Below are positions 11,513 through 23,149 of a stretch of 64,000 nt of DNA, piece by piece. Both the position numbers and the translations under genes were made by a program. Every line of letters begins with the position of its first letter. The stretch's first letter is position 1. Below the pieces are notes generated by a model. It did not search any database and was not told where the DNA came from. It was given only the letters and a program-made list of their open reading frames with translations. The stretch is taken from contig CM069876.1 in the NCBI GenBank assembly GCA_036172665.1, positions 36,983,001-37,047,000 of the forward strand, given 5' to 3'. The stretch is from Prosopocoilus inquinatus (lineage: Eukaryota > Arthropoda > Insecta > Coleoptera > Lucanidae).

Positions 11513-13443
11513 AAGTAAGCACAGGATTTCAATAAGTACACGCCATCGTTTCAGTAGCGCCGTAAAAATGTATCGAACAGGCATATTGTGTAATGGGACG
11601 GTGAAAATAATTTACGGCGTTCTTACTAGATGACGCAATGTCGTAATAAAGTTCGCCGGTCGAGGTACAACTGGTCAACTAATTACTCTGAAAATCTTTA
11701 CACATTTAAACAAGAAGAATTGATTACACAACTGTAATTTCTTATTGCGGCAATATTGCTCTGTTTTTGTTATACTGAGTAACACCATTGCTGTAGCGGC
11801 GTTAATTGTCTCCGCAGCCCTCGCGTTTGTTTACACGCTACGGTCTATTATCTTATATTGCCCGCTTCATTAGAATTTGAACCGCGCAAAATATATTTAT
11901 CCTATATATGTATAATAATAAGTGACGACCGAAATTTATTGCTCGCGACTGTACATAGCCACCACCTGCGGTAATGAAATCGGTATTCAAGTATAATAAC
12001 GCCCTGTATGCAATAACCGAACGCCACAACAGAGTATTGCAGAACATTCTCGGTACATCCCCCGCGAGACTCGTGCACTAAATTTCCATTTTCATTATCA
12101 CATTGTGGCGCCCTATTTTCCGAAAAACACATAACAGTAACATTAGCGTTTCTCGTTGCGTCGAATTTATGTCGCGCAAAAAAATAAAAAAAAACGAAAA
12201 CAAAAGCAAAACAAAAAGCGCTTATCTACACGTACAGGGGTATTTAGTACTTTGTGTGTATGCAGCAGCGTATTTTGTATCCGGTTTTATCAAGTGATTA
12301 ATCGCCTGATGGTATCGGAACGCGTTCGGGTGGACGACAAGGACGAAAAATTGTTACTCTTTATTTCACCTTGTTATACAGGGTGACTTTAATAGTTGCG
12401 AGTTATTAAGAGCTTAATATGCCCTCAACGCAAAGAGACAGTAATTGAAAATTATATTCAAACTCGACGGCACTGGCTGTTACGGTGAATGGAGAAAACT
12501 CATGCACTCAATAGCTGCATCCAATAAACTTTTATTGTTTTACGATTACGACGATCTTCACGTCGCGTCGATGCGGAAGCTTTTACGATCAGCTGTAATT
12601 TTATAAAGTTATGCATGATTGACGAACTTGATTCACCTGGTCGCGGTCGTCTAATTCTTTAAATAAACAATGAACAATAGCGGCGTTCCTTTTGCCATAA
12701 AACTTATCTCAGATCACATAAACGTCACTTGCGTTGGCATGAACAAGTGACGTTGAACTGAGATTTTCAACCCCCACCTTACCATTCGAGTACTCTCATT
12801 AGTTGCCAAGTCGAAATATACATTCAACCTTACTTGTTCGTGCTAACGGAAGTGACGTTTATCTGATCCGAGATGAGATTTGTGGCCAAAAGAAAAAACC
12901 TAATTTCTCAGCCGCAAGTTGCTTTACATATTTGGAAGAAACCGATATGTTTAAGCGATTTTTCGATAACATTTTCGTGTGACGGTTTCCAAACTAATAA
13001 TAACTACTAACAAAAATTTTAAACACCATCGTCTCTCTAAAGTAATCAATAGGAGAAATATATTTTGCGCGGTTCAAATTCTAATGAAGCAGGCAATATA
13101 AAATATTAGACCGTAGCGTGTAAACAAACGCGAGGGCTGCGGAGACAATTAACGCCGCTACAGCAATGGTGTTACTCAGTATAACAAAAAACAGAGCAAT
13201 ATTGCCGCAATAAAAAATTACAGTTGTGTAATCAACTCTTCTTGTTTAAATGTGTAAAGATTTTCAGAGTAATTAGTTGACGAGTTATACCTCGACCGGC
13301 GGACTTTATTGCGACATTGCGTCATATAGTAAGAACGCCGTAAATTATTTTCACCGTCCCATTACACAATGTGCCTGTTCGATACATTTTTACGGCGCTG
13401 CTGAAACGATGGCGTGTACTTATTCAAATCCTATGCTTAGTAA
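11513..13443. mobile_element. Large palindromic element with ~390-bp arms
   Basis: The left arm (about 11513-11902) and right arm (about 13055-13443) are inverted copies with only scattered differences. They share long blocks such as the stretch reading GCGCGGTTCAAATTCTAATG on one strand. The spacer is about 1.15 kb and contains a second, younger-looking MITE (12688-12894). I see no transposase frame. Ends are approximate: the outermost shared bases are near TAAGCAYAGGATTT, and no clean target duplication was identified. It could be a fold-back DNA transposon or an inverted segmental duplication. Confidence 0.7.
12688..12894. mobile_element. MITE nested in the large palindrome
   Basis: Arms of about 60 bp: CATAAAACTTATCTCAGATC at the left matches CACAAATCTCATCTCGGATC on the minus strand at the right. 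Both continue into ATAAACGTCACTT and a GAACAAGT block. The element has no coding capacity. The ends are not resolved to the base. Confidence 0.7.
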
Positions 13444-14159
13444 TTAATAACATTAATCCCCCTTATGGCAGCAATATTCTGGTTTTATTAATGCTGAAAT
13501 TCTGAGAGTCCATCCGCCTCAATTTTATGAACGTTCTTGTTAAATTACAGCCGGACAAAATCATCGCAAAACGAACCTGATGCAACATCTTGCCGCGATC
13601 ACCCTCAGCATACCCAATAACTTCTTCCAACCGGAACTCGGATGAGTTTCCGGGTTCAAGGCGCCCGATTTTCATATAAAATAAATCCGCCGAGCTATCG
13701 TATCTTTACGACGGCGATCGTAAAATATCAACTTTGTTAACCCTTTTTAACGCTGACTGTACTTGTGCAGTTATACTCTAACTAAAGCAAAACGTCGACT
13801 ACACTAGCTTTTACCACTTAACGCATAAATTAAGAGTTAGCTTCCGCGCGATAACCGTGTTTTACGCCCTCGTGCGTTGGCTTTACGACGCAAAACTTGA
13901 TGGTGAACCCCCGAACTACATGTGTACTTGCGCAATTTATTGTTGCACAGAAAGAACGCAGTCGGGGTTGGTGAACCGAGATAAGGCAGAGAACATGAGC
14001 TGCACAGCCCTTGTTATTTACACAGGGCAAACAGTTGCTTTTGAGCTTCTTGATTTAATGAAAGTTCCGTAATTGTTTTGAGTGTACTACGCGCGGCAGA
14101 TTCAGCCGGCGTTATAGTCATTGTCATTCTCTTTCTTGCACGTTATCGCATTTCTTATA
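13444..14159. other. Non-coding stretch between inverted-repeat elements
   Basis: No gene is recognisable. The open frames at 13463-13675 (minus) and around 13830-14072 (both strands) have no domain, and opposite-strand frames overlap them. Confidence 0.35.
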
Positions 14160-15092
14160 CAGGGTGTTCTTTTACTGTGTGCAAATATTTAAACCGGTAA
14201 TATGTCACCGTAAATGGCAACGATTGAACTCGTATGTTCTTAACACAAATTTAATGGATTTCGAGAAAAATGCATTGGCAGATTTTCACTAAACCGCTTG
14301 AGAACTGCTGGCATAGCTAAAAGTGGAATGCGGCCGCCGCTTCAATTAAGACCCACAGCCGAAGTAGGCCAGGGTCAGTGCGTTACTTGCTCTTGAGCAC
14401 GAACGACGTAATCCAGCCGCTCCGATCACAGCTGATCAATCAAAACGTTTACAATTTAAATTAACTTCACTGCAACTAATTACAAGTTTAAGTATTTTAA
14501 ATTGAAATCGAGTGCAATTCAAGAACCCGCGGTTCGTAATTGCCGAACAAAATAAAAGAAGAGGTACAAACAAATTGTAATTTCTCATTCCAAATTATCT
14601 TTAATAGACTTATAATAATTTACTTTTTTTTCATGAACCATAAGTAGTAATACTTTCATAGCTAACAGCGAGATTACGGTAAAAGTTTATTTACGCAAAA
14701 GGGTGAAGGAAGAACATTTTTAACGCGCTTGCCTAATTGGTGCATGAATTTTAAAGTTATTCGTCGATAGTTGATATCGTAAAATGTATTAGTTGGATCA
14801 GTGAATTAAAATTTTAAATAAAATAATTAATAAACGATAATGGTGATTATTATTACGAAACGCTACGAAATGGGTTGGACTACGGAACTCAGCGTGCATG
14901 GGGTACAGGAAACCGTTGCGACCTTGCAAGTATTTCTCTCTCGCACATATCAACGGTTCCAAACAACTGGAACTTCCGAATTTTTTTTTGGCTATAGTAC
15001 GGTAACCACCGGAAAATACGCACAGTAAGTGGCATTTCATGTACTTATACTGAGGTTTTTTTTTTATTTGCACACAGTAAAAGAACACCCTG
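14160..15092. mobile_element. Non-autonomous TA-flanked DNA transposon, CAGGGTG ends
   Basis: The first 28 bases, starting CAGGGTGTTCTTTTACTGTG, are repeated in reverse complement at 15065-15092. TATA flanks both ends. The 933-bp interior has no transposase frame of useful length. The TA target and short TIR suggest a Tc1/mariner-related element. Isolated CAGGGTG/CACCCTG termini also occur at about 11287, 12377, 19610 and 41840, so the family has other decayed copies nearby. Confidence 0.75.
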
Positions 15093-15169
15093 TATAATTT
15101 TTTCTTTAATTAGGTATTTGTGAACAAGTGAAGCCTTGTCACAAATTACAAGAAAAATGCTATATTCAC

Positions 15170-15353
15170 GGTGGGTTTCACAAAAGACTTGTCAATCAGC
15201 GATTAATTTAATTCTCTGATTAAGGAACGTCATTGGACGAAGTTAACAATAGATTTGAAACCACCAATTACATTGTTTCATCCAACCAATCACAGGCTTT
15301 AATAATGCTGTTAAATTAATCAGTGATTTAAATAATTCTTGTGAAACTAGGGG
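15170..15353. mobile_element. MITE with GTTTCACAA ends
   Basis: The left end GTTTCACAAAAGACTT and the right end (minus strand GTTTCACAAGAATT) form arms. The arms share a second block, SYGATTAATTTAA, about 25 bp further in. Outer limits are uncertain by a few bases. Confidence 0.6.
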
Positions 15354-15359
15354 TTAAAG

Positions 15360-16100
15360 TTCTCAACTGTTTAGGGTGGTTACTGTACTCCTTCTGCCTC
15401 ACTTACAATCTTTAGCAAATTCGACACGAAAATACAGAGTAGTAAGTAATAGTTTTACGCGGAAATAATCTAGCTCAGACGGAGATGGGGTGGATGGGTC
15501 GTACTTTGGCGATGGTGATTTGTTATTAAAGGGCGCTAAATATTATTGTCTAACAGGAACCGTGACGAGGGTGGGGGGGTTAATTCGACCGCCTGGCTTA
15601 ACAGAACCTACCGTTATACCGTTAAAACCTGTCCAGTGGAAAAAAACTTATAATAAAGAACGCAACGACGAACGTTAATGAACGAATCCGACACCCAGTA
15701 ATAACCTTGCTTACCTGAATTAGCTTCAAGCTTCCTAATTAGTTCAAAACAGTCTTGCAGATATTTATTTAACTTGTGCCAATTGTGGTGTTTGTAAACC
15801 CAAAATACAACGTGACGTCCGACGGCAAACCACAAAACCGGTAAAAAACGGTTAAAATTTTTATTAATCGATCGAACTTCGTATGATAAAAAAAATAATC
15901 TACAGCCTTCTAATAAGAAACAATGAACGACTATAATTCCAGAAATTATGACAATGTGTTACAGGTTAACTTCGAGTTACATATCGGCAACTACGTGTAG
16001 CATGTGTGCTGTATAAGCTGGCAACATTTCTTTTCGGAAGTGACGTTGAAAGTGACGCCGCGGCCGTTTGAAATCAAGGCTTTTTTTTCGTTGGTCAAGC
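15360..16100. other. Non-coding stretch
   Basis: No gene is seen. Short open frames at 15490-15678 (plus) and 15614-15835 (minus) overlap and show no family resemblance. Confidence 0.35.
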
Positions 16101-16101
16101 A

Positions 16102-16323
16102 CAGTCGGAAGCAAAGAAGTAGACAAACTACAGTTTCCTATAATCATTCTTTCTGAAAATGGTACTGATTAAAGACAACTTCAAAGATAATATTTAAATA
16201 AACTTAAAAGCTTTCAAAATTAACAAGTTAGTAAAATCCGTGAATTCGTCTTTAATCTATGGCATTTTGAGATAGAATCATTTCAGGAAACTGTAGTTTG
16301 TCTACTTTTTTTGCTTTCAACTG
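16102..16323. mobile_element. MITE with CAGTYGRAAGC ends
   Basis: The left arm starting CAGTCGGAAGC and the minus-strand right arm starting CAGTTGAAAGC continue together through GTAGACAAACTACAGTTTCC, giving arms of about 40 bp. There is no coding frame. The right flank carries TA; the left flank does not clearly do so. Confidence 0.7.
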
Positions 16324-18470
16324 TATAACTACGGTCCTTCGTGTCCCGAATTCCGATTTGCTCGCCTTGTTGGCTCGAAAAGTCGGTTCCGGCAACCATT
16401 TTTGGCCACATTTCACTTACCGTCCGGCGACACGATAAAGCAAGCACGTATTTTGTTGTTCAGGAGATCTGGTGTAAAATTCTGTTATAAAATTCAATCA
16501 AGCAGTGTGATTGGAATTAAATAAGCTCTACGTGTTTTTTGAAGTGTATTTGAGCATATTTGCTAGCGGATTTTAAAATTTCGTGAAGACCACCAAGGAG
16601 TACGACTGAGTACTCTGTAGATCGCTGCGAGTAAGGCAGATCTCGTTCTTGTGGTTGACTTATTTTTTCGGAGACGCCTACGCCGTCTAATTGAGCAGCG
16701 CATCTGCATTGAAGGTTACCGACGCTGGCGCGTATGGTAACGGAATAGAAGTTCGACGTTTACGCGAGTGAGACGCAAGACGCTGACATTTCATTTTGAC
16801 CGTCGGCGACGAGAAGGTATCGACGATTAGCAGAAGAGACAGTAGTACAGTCACGTACCCGCATGTTTTTCTATACATTTTATTTTATTCTAACCTAAAT
16901 ATTTTCGACACATCCTTGTGTACTAGTTTAGGGTATTTATTGTGACTTTTAAGTCAAATTTAATTTAGTTAATCTGTGTTAACGCTATGCGTCGACCCTG
17001 TGAAGGTCACCTAAGTGAATTTTAATTGTTCGTTAAGTTAATCAACGTTTTGATTTGTTGTATCGTATCATGTTTTAAGTAGTTAGTTTATTTGGGCCAT
17101 TAAAGCCAGTTTAAACTATTGCCAAGTTATTACGTGCACCTATATATTTACGTCACAGTGTTTCGGTTACGTCTTAAACCCTTTTTTGAACGTAGGAGTG
17201 TCAGTAAATCTCCTGGAAGTTTTCGATTATCAGCGCATGCTGTGGAACTTTCGGAAGCCGGAGTTGCTCCCTGGCGCCATTATTGCATTATCTAACCACC
17301 TCCGTCTCCTTCAGAGATTAGCTTCCGGACAGCAGTTGACTTCTCAGTGCGATTTGCCACCAGGTATCGTACTGCAAACAGGAGGATAACCTAACTGTAT
17401 AAAACTGATAGTGATTGGATACAGGAAATTAACGAACTTTTGACACTTTTGGAAGAGCACTGTACTCAAACTTTGACCTTTGTATGTCAAGTTTTTCAAA
17501 TTAATTAATTTTATTTTAGTCCCGCATGAAGCTTTCGAACCAAATCCATCCACCGGTAGGTGTCGTGGAATTTACAAAATATTTCATCAAATGGTTTAAT
17601 TGCGTTAATTCGTTAATTGCCTTGGAGAGATTATTGTTTCCCGCCAACCGACACAGAGTTACGCTCTTGGGCGGTCTAAATTTACAGCGCTATCTCTGAG
17701 ATGTAGACAATTTCAATCACTCCAGTGTTAAGTTCTTAAGAAGTTAAAAAGAGACGGTGTAAAAAAATGGTTTGAATTTTCGCTGAGAGTTCAGAGTAGG
17801 TATTCGGTCGGGTTTTCCCCGAAGAATATTCGTCCAACTCTTCAAGCGAGATGTATGTTAAAAAAATTTAAAGTCTAATTTTTTTAAAGTAAAATTAATT
17901 GTCTCGCGTGTAATATCCGTGCGTGTGATACGCAATCTCGACGAAGTTAAGATCTTATAGACTAAAGAGCTTTCTGATGTTACTCAACAAGTAGGGTTTT
18001 TGTAAAGAACATTCTATTTGCCTTCATTTATGTTAAGGTATGTTGCGGCAATAAGTTTATGTACACAGTTTCAAAGCCTGGAAGAATATCCACAGACTCC
18101 ATTCAGTTTTTTTTTCTAATGTTTTTGTGGCGACGAGTACGCTCTATTTTCCTTCATTTTTGTTTTAAATGTAATCAGTTTCGTGTTTTTTTTTTATTAG
18201 AAATAAAAATCACCTGGTGGCAGTGTAAAATACAATTATTCAAAATTCTCCTTTATTATCAAAAAAAAGCACCCTACCTAGCTCATTGTTTCGAAGCTAA
18301 CTTTTCGTCTGATACAAATTATTGGCTAGTAGTCGGTGAGATTTAATACTAATTAAAAATACTTTATTTCAAAAATAACTATTGTTTATCTTTTTTTATA
18401 TAAACTCAAAGAACAAATGAGAAAATTCTAGCAATTCCAAAAATTTTCCAAATTAATCAAGAAGGAGACG
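16324..18470. other. Non-coding stretch, moderate GC patch at 16.3-17.4 kb
   Basis: No recognisable exon. The minus-strand frame at 16687-16878 begins with a hydrophobic, signal-like segment, but it has no homology I know and is only 63 codons. If the NMDA receptor model below is right, this lies in or beyond its first intron. Confidence 0.35.
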
Positions 18471-18471
18471 G

Positions 18472-18645
18472 TGACTTTATAAAATAAAATCGACTTTACA
18501 AAATCGAATCGACTTTATAAAATCGAATCGACTTTGTAAAATCGAATCGACTTTGTAAAATAGAAACGACTTTATAAAGTAGAATCGACTTTATAAAATA
18601 GAAACGACTTTATAAAGTAGAATCGACTTCATAAAATAGAATCGA
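18472..18645 (+). repeat. Minisatellite, ~20-bp unit (AATCGACTTTATAAAAT)
   Basis: About nine units of the form RRATCGACTTTRTAAARTAG. The early units end in AATCG and the later ones in AGAAACG, so the array has two sub-variants. Confidence 0.8.
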
Positions 18646-18649
18646 AATC

Positions 18650-20454
18650 TAAATAATATTAACTGTCTCACATGAACGTGAAAATTTTGAAATTTGTAGT
18701 TAATGTTTGAATTACTCTGAATAACGCTCGATAAAATAAAAAATCCAATTCACCAATTACAGGAAACCGTAAAAATCATTTCAAGTTTTTTAATTTTTCA
18801 TGTAAAATTGATTAAAAGTCGTTCCCAAAACACTGACACTGGCGGTTACGTTGAATGAACACCACTCCCTACAGCTCCCTATAGCCTAACCCGATAATTA
18901 AAGCGAAACATTTCCTGCACGGTGGATTGCAGGTGAAACGAAACGTTTCATAAATCGATACGTTTAAACGAACCTTTGCAAAGACGATCTGACAATTTTC
19001 AAATCTCCCCAGCAATTTAAACTCCTTCGCTCCCAATATAATTACTAGTATGTCTTAATTCTTGTTTGTTTTTGCAAATTTATTATTACGGCGGTTATTA
19101 ATTCATTATATTATTACGGCGGTTATTATTTCGTTACCATTTTCGTTGATCTCCCCTCTGGTATTCAAAAATATCGATTTTATTCTTCTGGATCACGCAA
19201 TAAATCCCGACAGACACGAATTTACTCATATTTTTTCTTCGTCACATTATTATAAAATAAGTTTATACTATCACGTATACCTTAAATAAAATTCAATTGG
19301 AATTTTAAGTTCGAACGACAAGATGCTAAAATTTGCCGCAAAAATTAACAATAATAGTGTCGTATAGCCCTAAGAGAAACTTCTAAAAATAATCATAAAC
19401 CTCTGCTATTAAATTATTAACATTAAAACTAGAAACATAATTAATACTTAATAAAACTTAATGCTGTTCTAGCATTAATCTACCGCCAGTTTAGGTATCA
19501 GCTGATCTGAAAAAATAAAATCGATATTTTAATCAGCAAAAAGGGTGATAACAGGTTTCATGTACACCAAACTGCTTCCTTTTTTATATGAGTGCACCTA
19601 TACACCCTGCACAAGCTGTATAAATACATCAGTTTTCCATTCCTTCTTTATCTGTCAAGAAAACAGAAATTATATAAATGTAGTTAGAATTTAGCAAATC
19701 CATCCTTTACTGCATCAGTAAAAAATTTTAAAACGTTGTCTGTGGTCTGGTATTTAGCTTGACTGGCTAATTTTAATCTTTGGTTTACTCCCGTAGCAAA
19801 AATTTTGAACATGAGAATAAACCAACCATTTAGTTAATCAGTGACTGAAGTACTTTAAGTAAATTGTTTGTGTAAGTTTAAATACATATAATCACAATTA
19901 TTATTTTTTATTTCATTTGCTTTGAAAATAAATAATTATCTTCAAGGTCAAGGATCTGAATGAAGAAAGTTCAAACAAATTTAAGGAAAAAGTCATGCGC
20001 TTCGTGAGAGTGAAACTCGCCGAACTAAGACAACGAAAATAATTTAATGCAGTCGGAGAGAGAGCTTTTCCCGACAACTTCCGAGCCTCTCACTGCTTCA
20101 TAATGCAGGCCTGATGATGTGTAATCAAGCTGAAACACGTAGTGAAGTTTGAATCGTCGCTACTGTTGACAGAGATAAGCAAACAAATGCAAGTTAATTT
20201 GATCGGAAAACTCTTCCTCGTTCGAGTGAGAACACGCCGCGTTGGTAAACGGTTTTATAAGGGGGCGCCGAATGCGAGATTACAATTAACAATTCCCCAT
20301 TAACCTGCCCAAAAATATCGACGTACTTAAAAGGTCATTAAGGACGTGACCTACATAAGACGAATGAATTGCCTACCCGAAAAATCTTGATTTCTTTTTG
20401 TGGCGATTGCTTTTAATTCATTGGGTGTGTTTGGGTTTGGGGGATGAGATTAAC
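18650..20454. other. Probable start of the first intron of the NMDA receptor gene
   Basis: This lies directly downstream, on the minus strand, of the splice donor at 20453-20454. No further exon of the receptor was found. A 28-bp direct duplication with core TTATTACGGCGGTTATTA lies at about 19080-19135. Confidence 0.4.
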
Positions 20455-20734
20455 CTGTTGGGCTCGGTGTGAGTGTCATGAGGACGTTGTGCACGTTCGC
20501 AGGGGTGAACGAAAATTTCTGCAGCCATTTGAACCGTGGTCCCCTCGATCTCTGCAGCCCGGACAATGCGGCATTGATGGCCCGGGTGTATTCTCGCACG
20601 CCGAAATTCGTGTAGGGCAGAAGGAGTCCGACGTTCAGTTGATCCTTGGGTGACTCCTTGGGGTTGGAGAAGGTACGAAGAGGCGAGGCACACGCGATTA
20701 GAACACCAAGGAAGAGCAGAACGAGACGTTGCAT
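20455..20734 (-). CDS. First coding exon of an NMDA-type ionotropic glutamate receptor subunit (NR2-like), partial
   Basis: The 93 codons starting with ATG at 20734 encode a hydrophobic signal peptide (about residues 1-16, MQRLVLLFLGVLIACA). A stretch follows that reads like the start of an amino-terminal ANF-receptor/LIVBP-type domain: NVGLLLPYTNFG at 34-45, EYTRAI at 48-53, and LTPSPT at 88-93. From memory of insect NMDA receptor subunit 2 proteins, this beginning and the closing LTPSPT fit that family. The frame runs to a splice donor (exon end G, intron GTTAAT) at 20455/20454, leaving phase 1. The next in-frame codon past the donor is a stop, as expected for an intron. Such receptors are glutamate-gated, calcium-permeable synaptic channels; the pore and ligand-binding exons would lie further along the minus strand and were not found. 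Codon use is GC-richer than the surroundings. The ATG start is supported by the signal peptide. Another ANF-domain receptor is possible. Confidence 0.65.
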
Positions 20735-21060
20735 TATTTGGACAGGGTGTCCACCATCGTATTAACACCGACACCGCACTATCACGTCCTTTCGCCGTTG
20801 ACAGGACTCATTACACACGCGTCTAATCCTGTGGCACTTTCTGTCACGAGATGCAGATACACGAGTTATTGGTGCACACGGGGACGGACGCAGCCACCGC
20901 CCCAGCTGACTGCTCCGTCAGAGAGAGACGAGACCATCGCAAATCCTCCGGTTGAAAAAAGAGCACGTGATGGCTCCGGAGGGAGCGCAGGCGTCGTTAC
21001 CAGGACGACGCTTCGCTCCGGAGCTAGACCTTTGATGCTGACCATCCACCTAAACAATGT
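20735..21060 (-). promoter_or_regulatory. CpG-rich 5' flank / 5' UTR of the receptor gene
   Basis: This stretch is clearly richer in GC and CpG than the DNA on either side and lies directly upstream of the receptor start codon. It contains an imperfect inverted repeat at about 20970-21025, with arms reading AGCTCCGGAG and GGCTCCGGAG on opposite strands. No TATA box or precise start site can be assigned. The regulatory role is inferred from position only. Confidence 0.4.
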
Positions 21061-21643
21061 GTCGTTCTTTGTGTGTACTCTGAAACTTCGGCTTTAACTC
21101 GACCGCCGACACAGGTGGATGGGCTTTTGTGTCGGCTAATTAAATCATAAAGCGACGTCTTGGTTGTCGCTCCGTGAAAACGCCCTGCGACTGCACTTCC
21201 GGAATAATTAATGCCTCTGTTTACAATTCGAAAGAGATTTGCTGGCTGCGACTCGAGCGCGACGAACTCTTTCCTTTTCACTTCTGAATGCTCATTAAAA
21301 CTTACTCTGACACTTTTTGAATTCCTAACGAATGAAAACTTACAAATGAAATTCCTTTTAGAGTCACATTTATACTCATCCAGACGTTGATTGCTTATAG
21401 AATTCAAGTTCAAAGTAATCAGTTTCAATTAAATACATCACCACACACTAATATTTAAATTAACTCACAATCCTTCTTTGGCTGCGCTAAGTACTTGACT
21501 AGAAACTATTTAAATTGCGCGCCTTTATAGTCGGGAGTCTTCGTATCCAATGATTTAGTATATTAGTCGGATGAAGAAACGACGAAAATATCCGAATGTG
21601 ACGGCTCTGATTGGCGGGTAGCCTATTTGGCAAGATCTAAACC
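21061..21643. other. Non-coding upstream flank
   Basis: No gene is recognised. The 134-codon minus frame at 21024-21428 has no family resemblance and overlaps the 5' flank. Confidence 0.35.
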
Positions 21644-21683
21644 AGTGGTTCCTATGGACCTCGAGAAACTGCAGGAACCGCTG
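21644..21683. repeat. Short hAT-end-like palindrome
   Basis: CAGTGGTTCCT at the left mirrors AGGAACCGCTG at the right. The ends resemble hAT-type MITE termini, and the bases before it (ATCTAAAC) equal the target duplication of the next element. It is probably a collapsed element. Confidence 0.4.
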
Positions 21684-21841
21684 AAGAGGTCCCTGGCACT
21701 TTAAAATTTTAATTTGGGGGTTAAACAACCAACAATAACCAGTAATTGTGGAGTGTTATATTATTTGGGGTTTCATGGGCAGGTTTTTGCTATGAGAAGG
21801 GGTTCGTGAGTGTAGTAAGTTTGGGGATAATTGATCTAAAC

Positions 21842-22242
21842 CAGAGGTTTCTAACTTTTTTTAAACATCTACCCCATAGGCAAAAAAATTCCGTCGGTCC
21901 TCTCTCAAACTTAATTTTTACCATAATTCTAACAGCTTACATATCAGATAAATAATGTTGGATGGTGTTAAAATATTCAATAATTGGTCCTGGTTATACA
22001 TTATTTAACTTCTGTCGTGAACAAACATTATGAAACCAACAAGGACATCGGATTCAAAGATATCCTTGACCTACGTTTTATTGTTCTTACAGCATTGAAT
22101 GAGACTTGTGGAATTTAATTAAGAAAAAATTATATAATCGATCTTATTTAATGAATCGTCCAATAACAGCCCATCGACCCCTATAGGAAGATTGATCCCA
22201 AATCGACCCCTACAGGTTTATCGACCCCGTTCGGAATTTCTG
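21842..22242. mobile_element. Non-autonomous hAT-like element with 8-bp target duplication
   Basis: The left end CAGAGGTTTCTAAC pairs with the minus-strand right end CAGAAATTCCGAAC. The flanks are ATCTAAAC (21834-21841) and ATTTAAAC (22243-22250), an 8-bp duplication with one mismatch. CAG ends, 8-bp duplication and the CCAGTGGTTCCCAAC-like terminus are typical of hAT. The 401-bp interior holds several ATCGACCCC motifs and no transposase frame. A related left end occurs at 29452. Confidence 0.75.
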
Positions 22243-22390
22243 ATTTAAACAATAGAATACACCGAACAGACAAGTAGTTCATCATTGGCGCACGTAAAAA
22301 ATTAAATCAAGATATAGAGGTCAATCCTAGCAAAAAGTCAAACTAGATTGACAAGCACATGACCTGCAGTTTCGGTAGAAGTGGTCCTGA

Positions 22391-22514
22391 GATGTAGCAC
22401 GGGTCGAAAGTAAACGGCATTTGGGCAATCCAAGGCACCCATTATACCAAAAGATGTAGCACGGGTCGAAAGCAAGTGGTATTTGGACAATCTAAGGCAC
22501 TCAGTATACCAACC
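22391..22514 (+). repeat. Tandem duplication, 62-bp unit, two copies
   Basis: GATGTAGCACGGGTCGAAAG begins each copy (22391 and 22453), and each ends near TATACCAA. The copies differ at about ten positions. Confidence 0.8.
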
Positions 22515-22774
22515 AGGGCAATTGCTCCAAATTTTCCAACTGAAGGTCCACTGCGGCCAACTGCTGCGCCTACATTGAGAAAGAAACGAATTTCTGAAGT
22601 CAAGTACCCCGCGAAAGACCTCTTCATATGCATGTACAAAAAATGCACGTGACAGAACATTGACTATTGAAGACCGAAGAAGTGTTGGTCTATTCCAATG
22701 ACGGCAGGGAAACAACGAAACATTTCATTAAGTTGTGATTCGATGATTAAGCTGGGATGAGTCATTAATGTTTA

Positions 22775-23140
22775 GGGTTTGCTCTAGTTTTCCAGTCGGG
22801 ATTTAACTTTAAGCTTTGTTTGATTCCTTTGGAAACCATTACTACCAAGATGAAGCTTAAAGTTAAACTCTGTGGGCCGGTTTTTCAATCAAAAGTTCAT
22901 TTTAACCTTCACTTTGTTGGCGAGGGAACAATTGTCTTCGTACCTGTTACTATGGAAATAACCTGAAAGTTAAGTTTAACTTATGACAAACCGAGGTTGA
23001 GTTAGTGTTTCATTTGGGTTTCAACTTTAAGCTTCGTTTTATTTCTATAGAAACAATTATCCTGAAAATTGACAGTAAAACGAGGCTTAAAATTAAACTT
23101 AGATGGAAAAAACGAGCCTGATTGAAAATCGGGACCTTAT
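22775..23140. mobile_element. Cluster of palindromic MITE-like blocks
   Basis: Three successive inverted repeats: 22793-22875 (TTTAACTTTAAGCTT against its complement), 22874-22995 (GGTTTTTCAATCAAAAGTT with a GTTTGTCATAAGTT-like partner) and 23013-23105 (again TTTAACTTTAAGCTT-like arms). The outer two are homologous, so this could be one larger palindromic element with a nested insertion. Confidence 0.5.
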
Positions 23141-23149
23141 TTGAAGTCA

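Noticed and set aside
16687..16878. 63-codon minus frame with a hydrophobic N-terminus
   Set aside because: Could be a secreted peptide, but hydrophobic starts are common by chance in this composition, and I see neither a prepropeptide pattern nor splice sites.
20418..21097. Other frames around the receptor exon (minus 118 codons, plus 69 and 122 codons)
   Set aside because: Shadow frames of the GC-rich exon and 5' flank.
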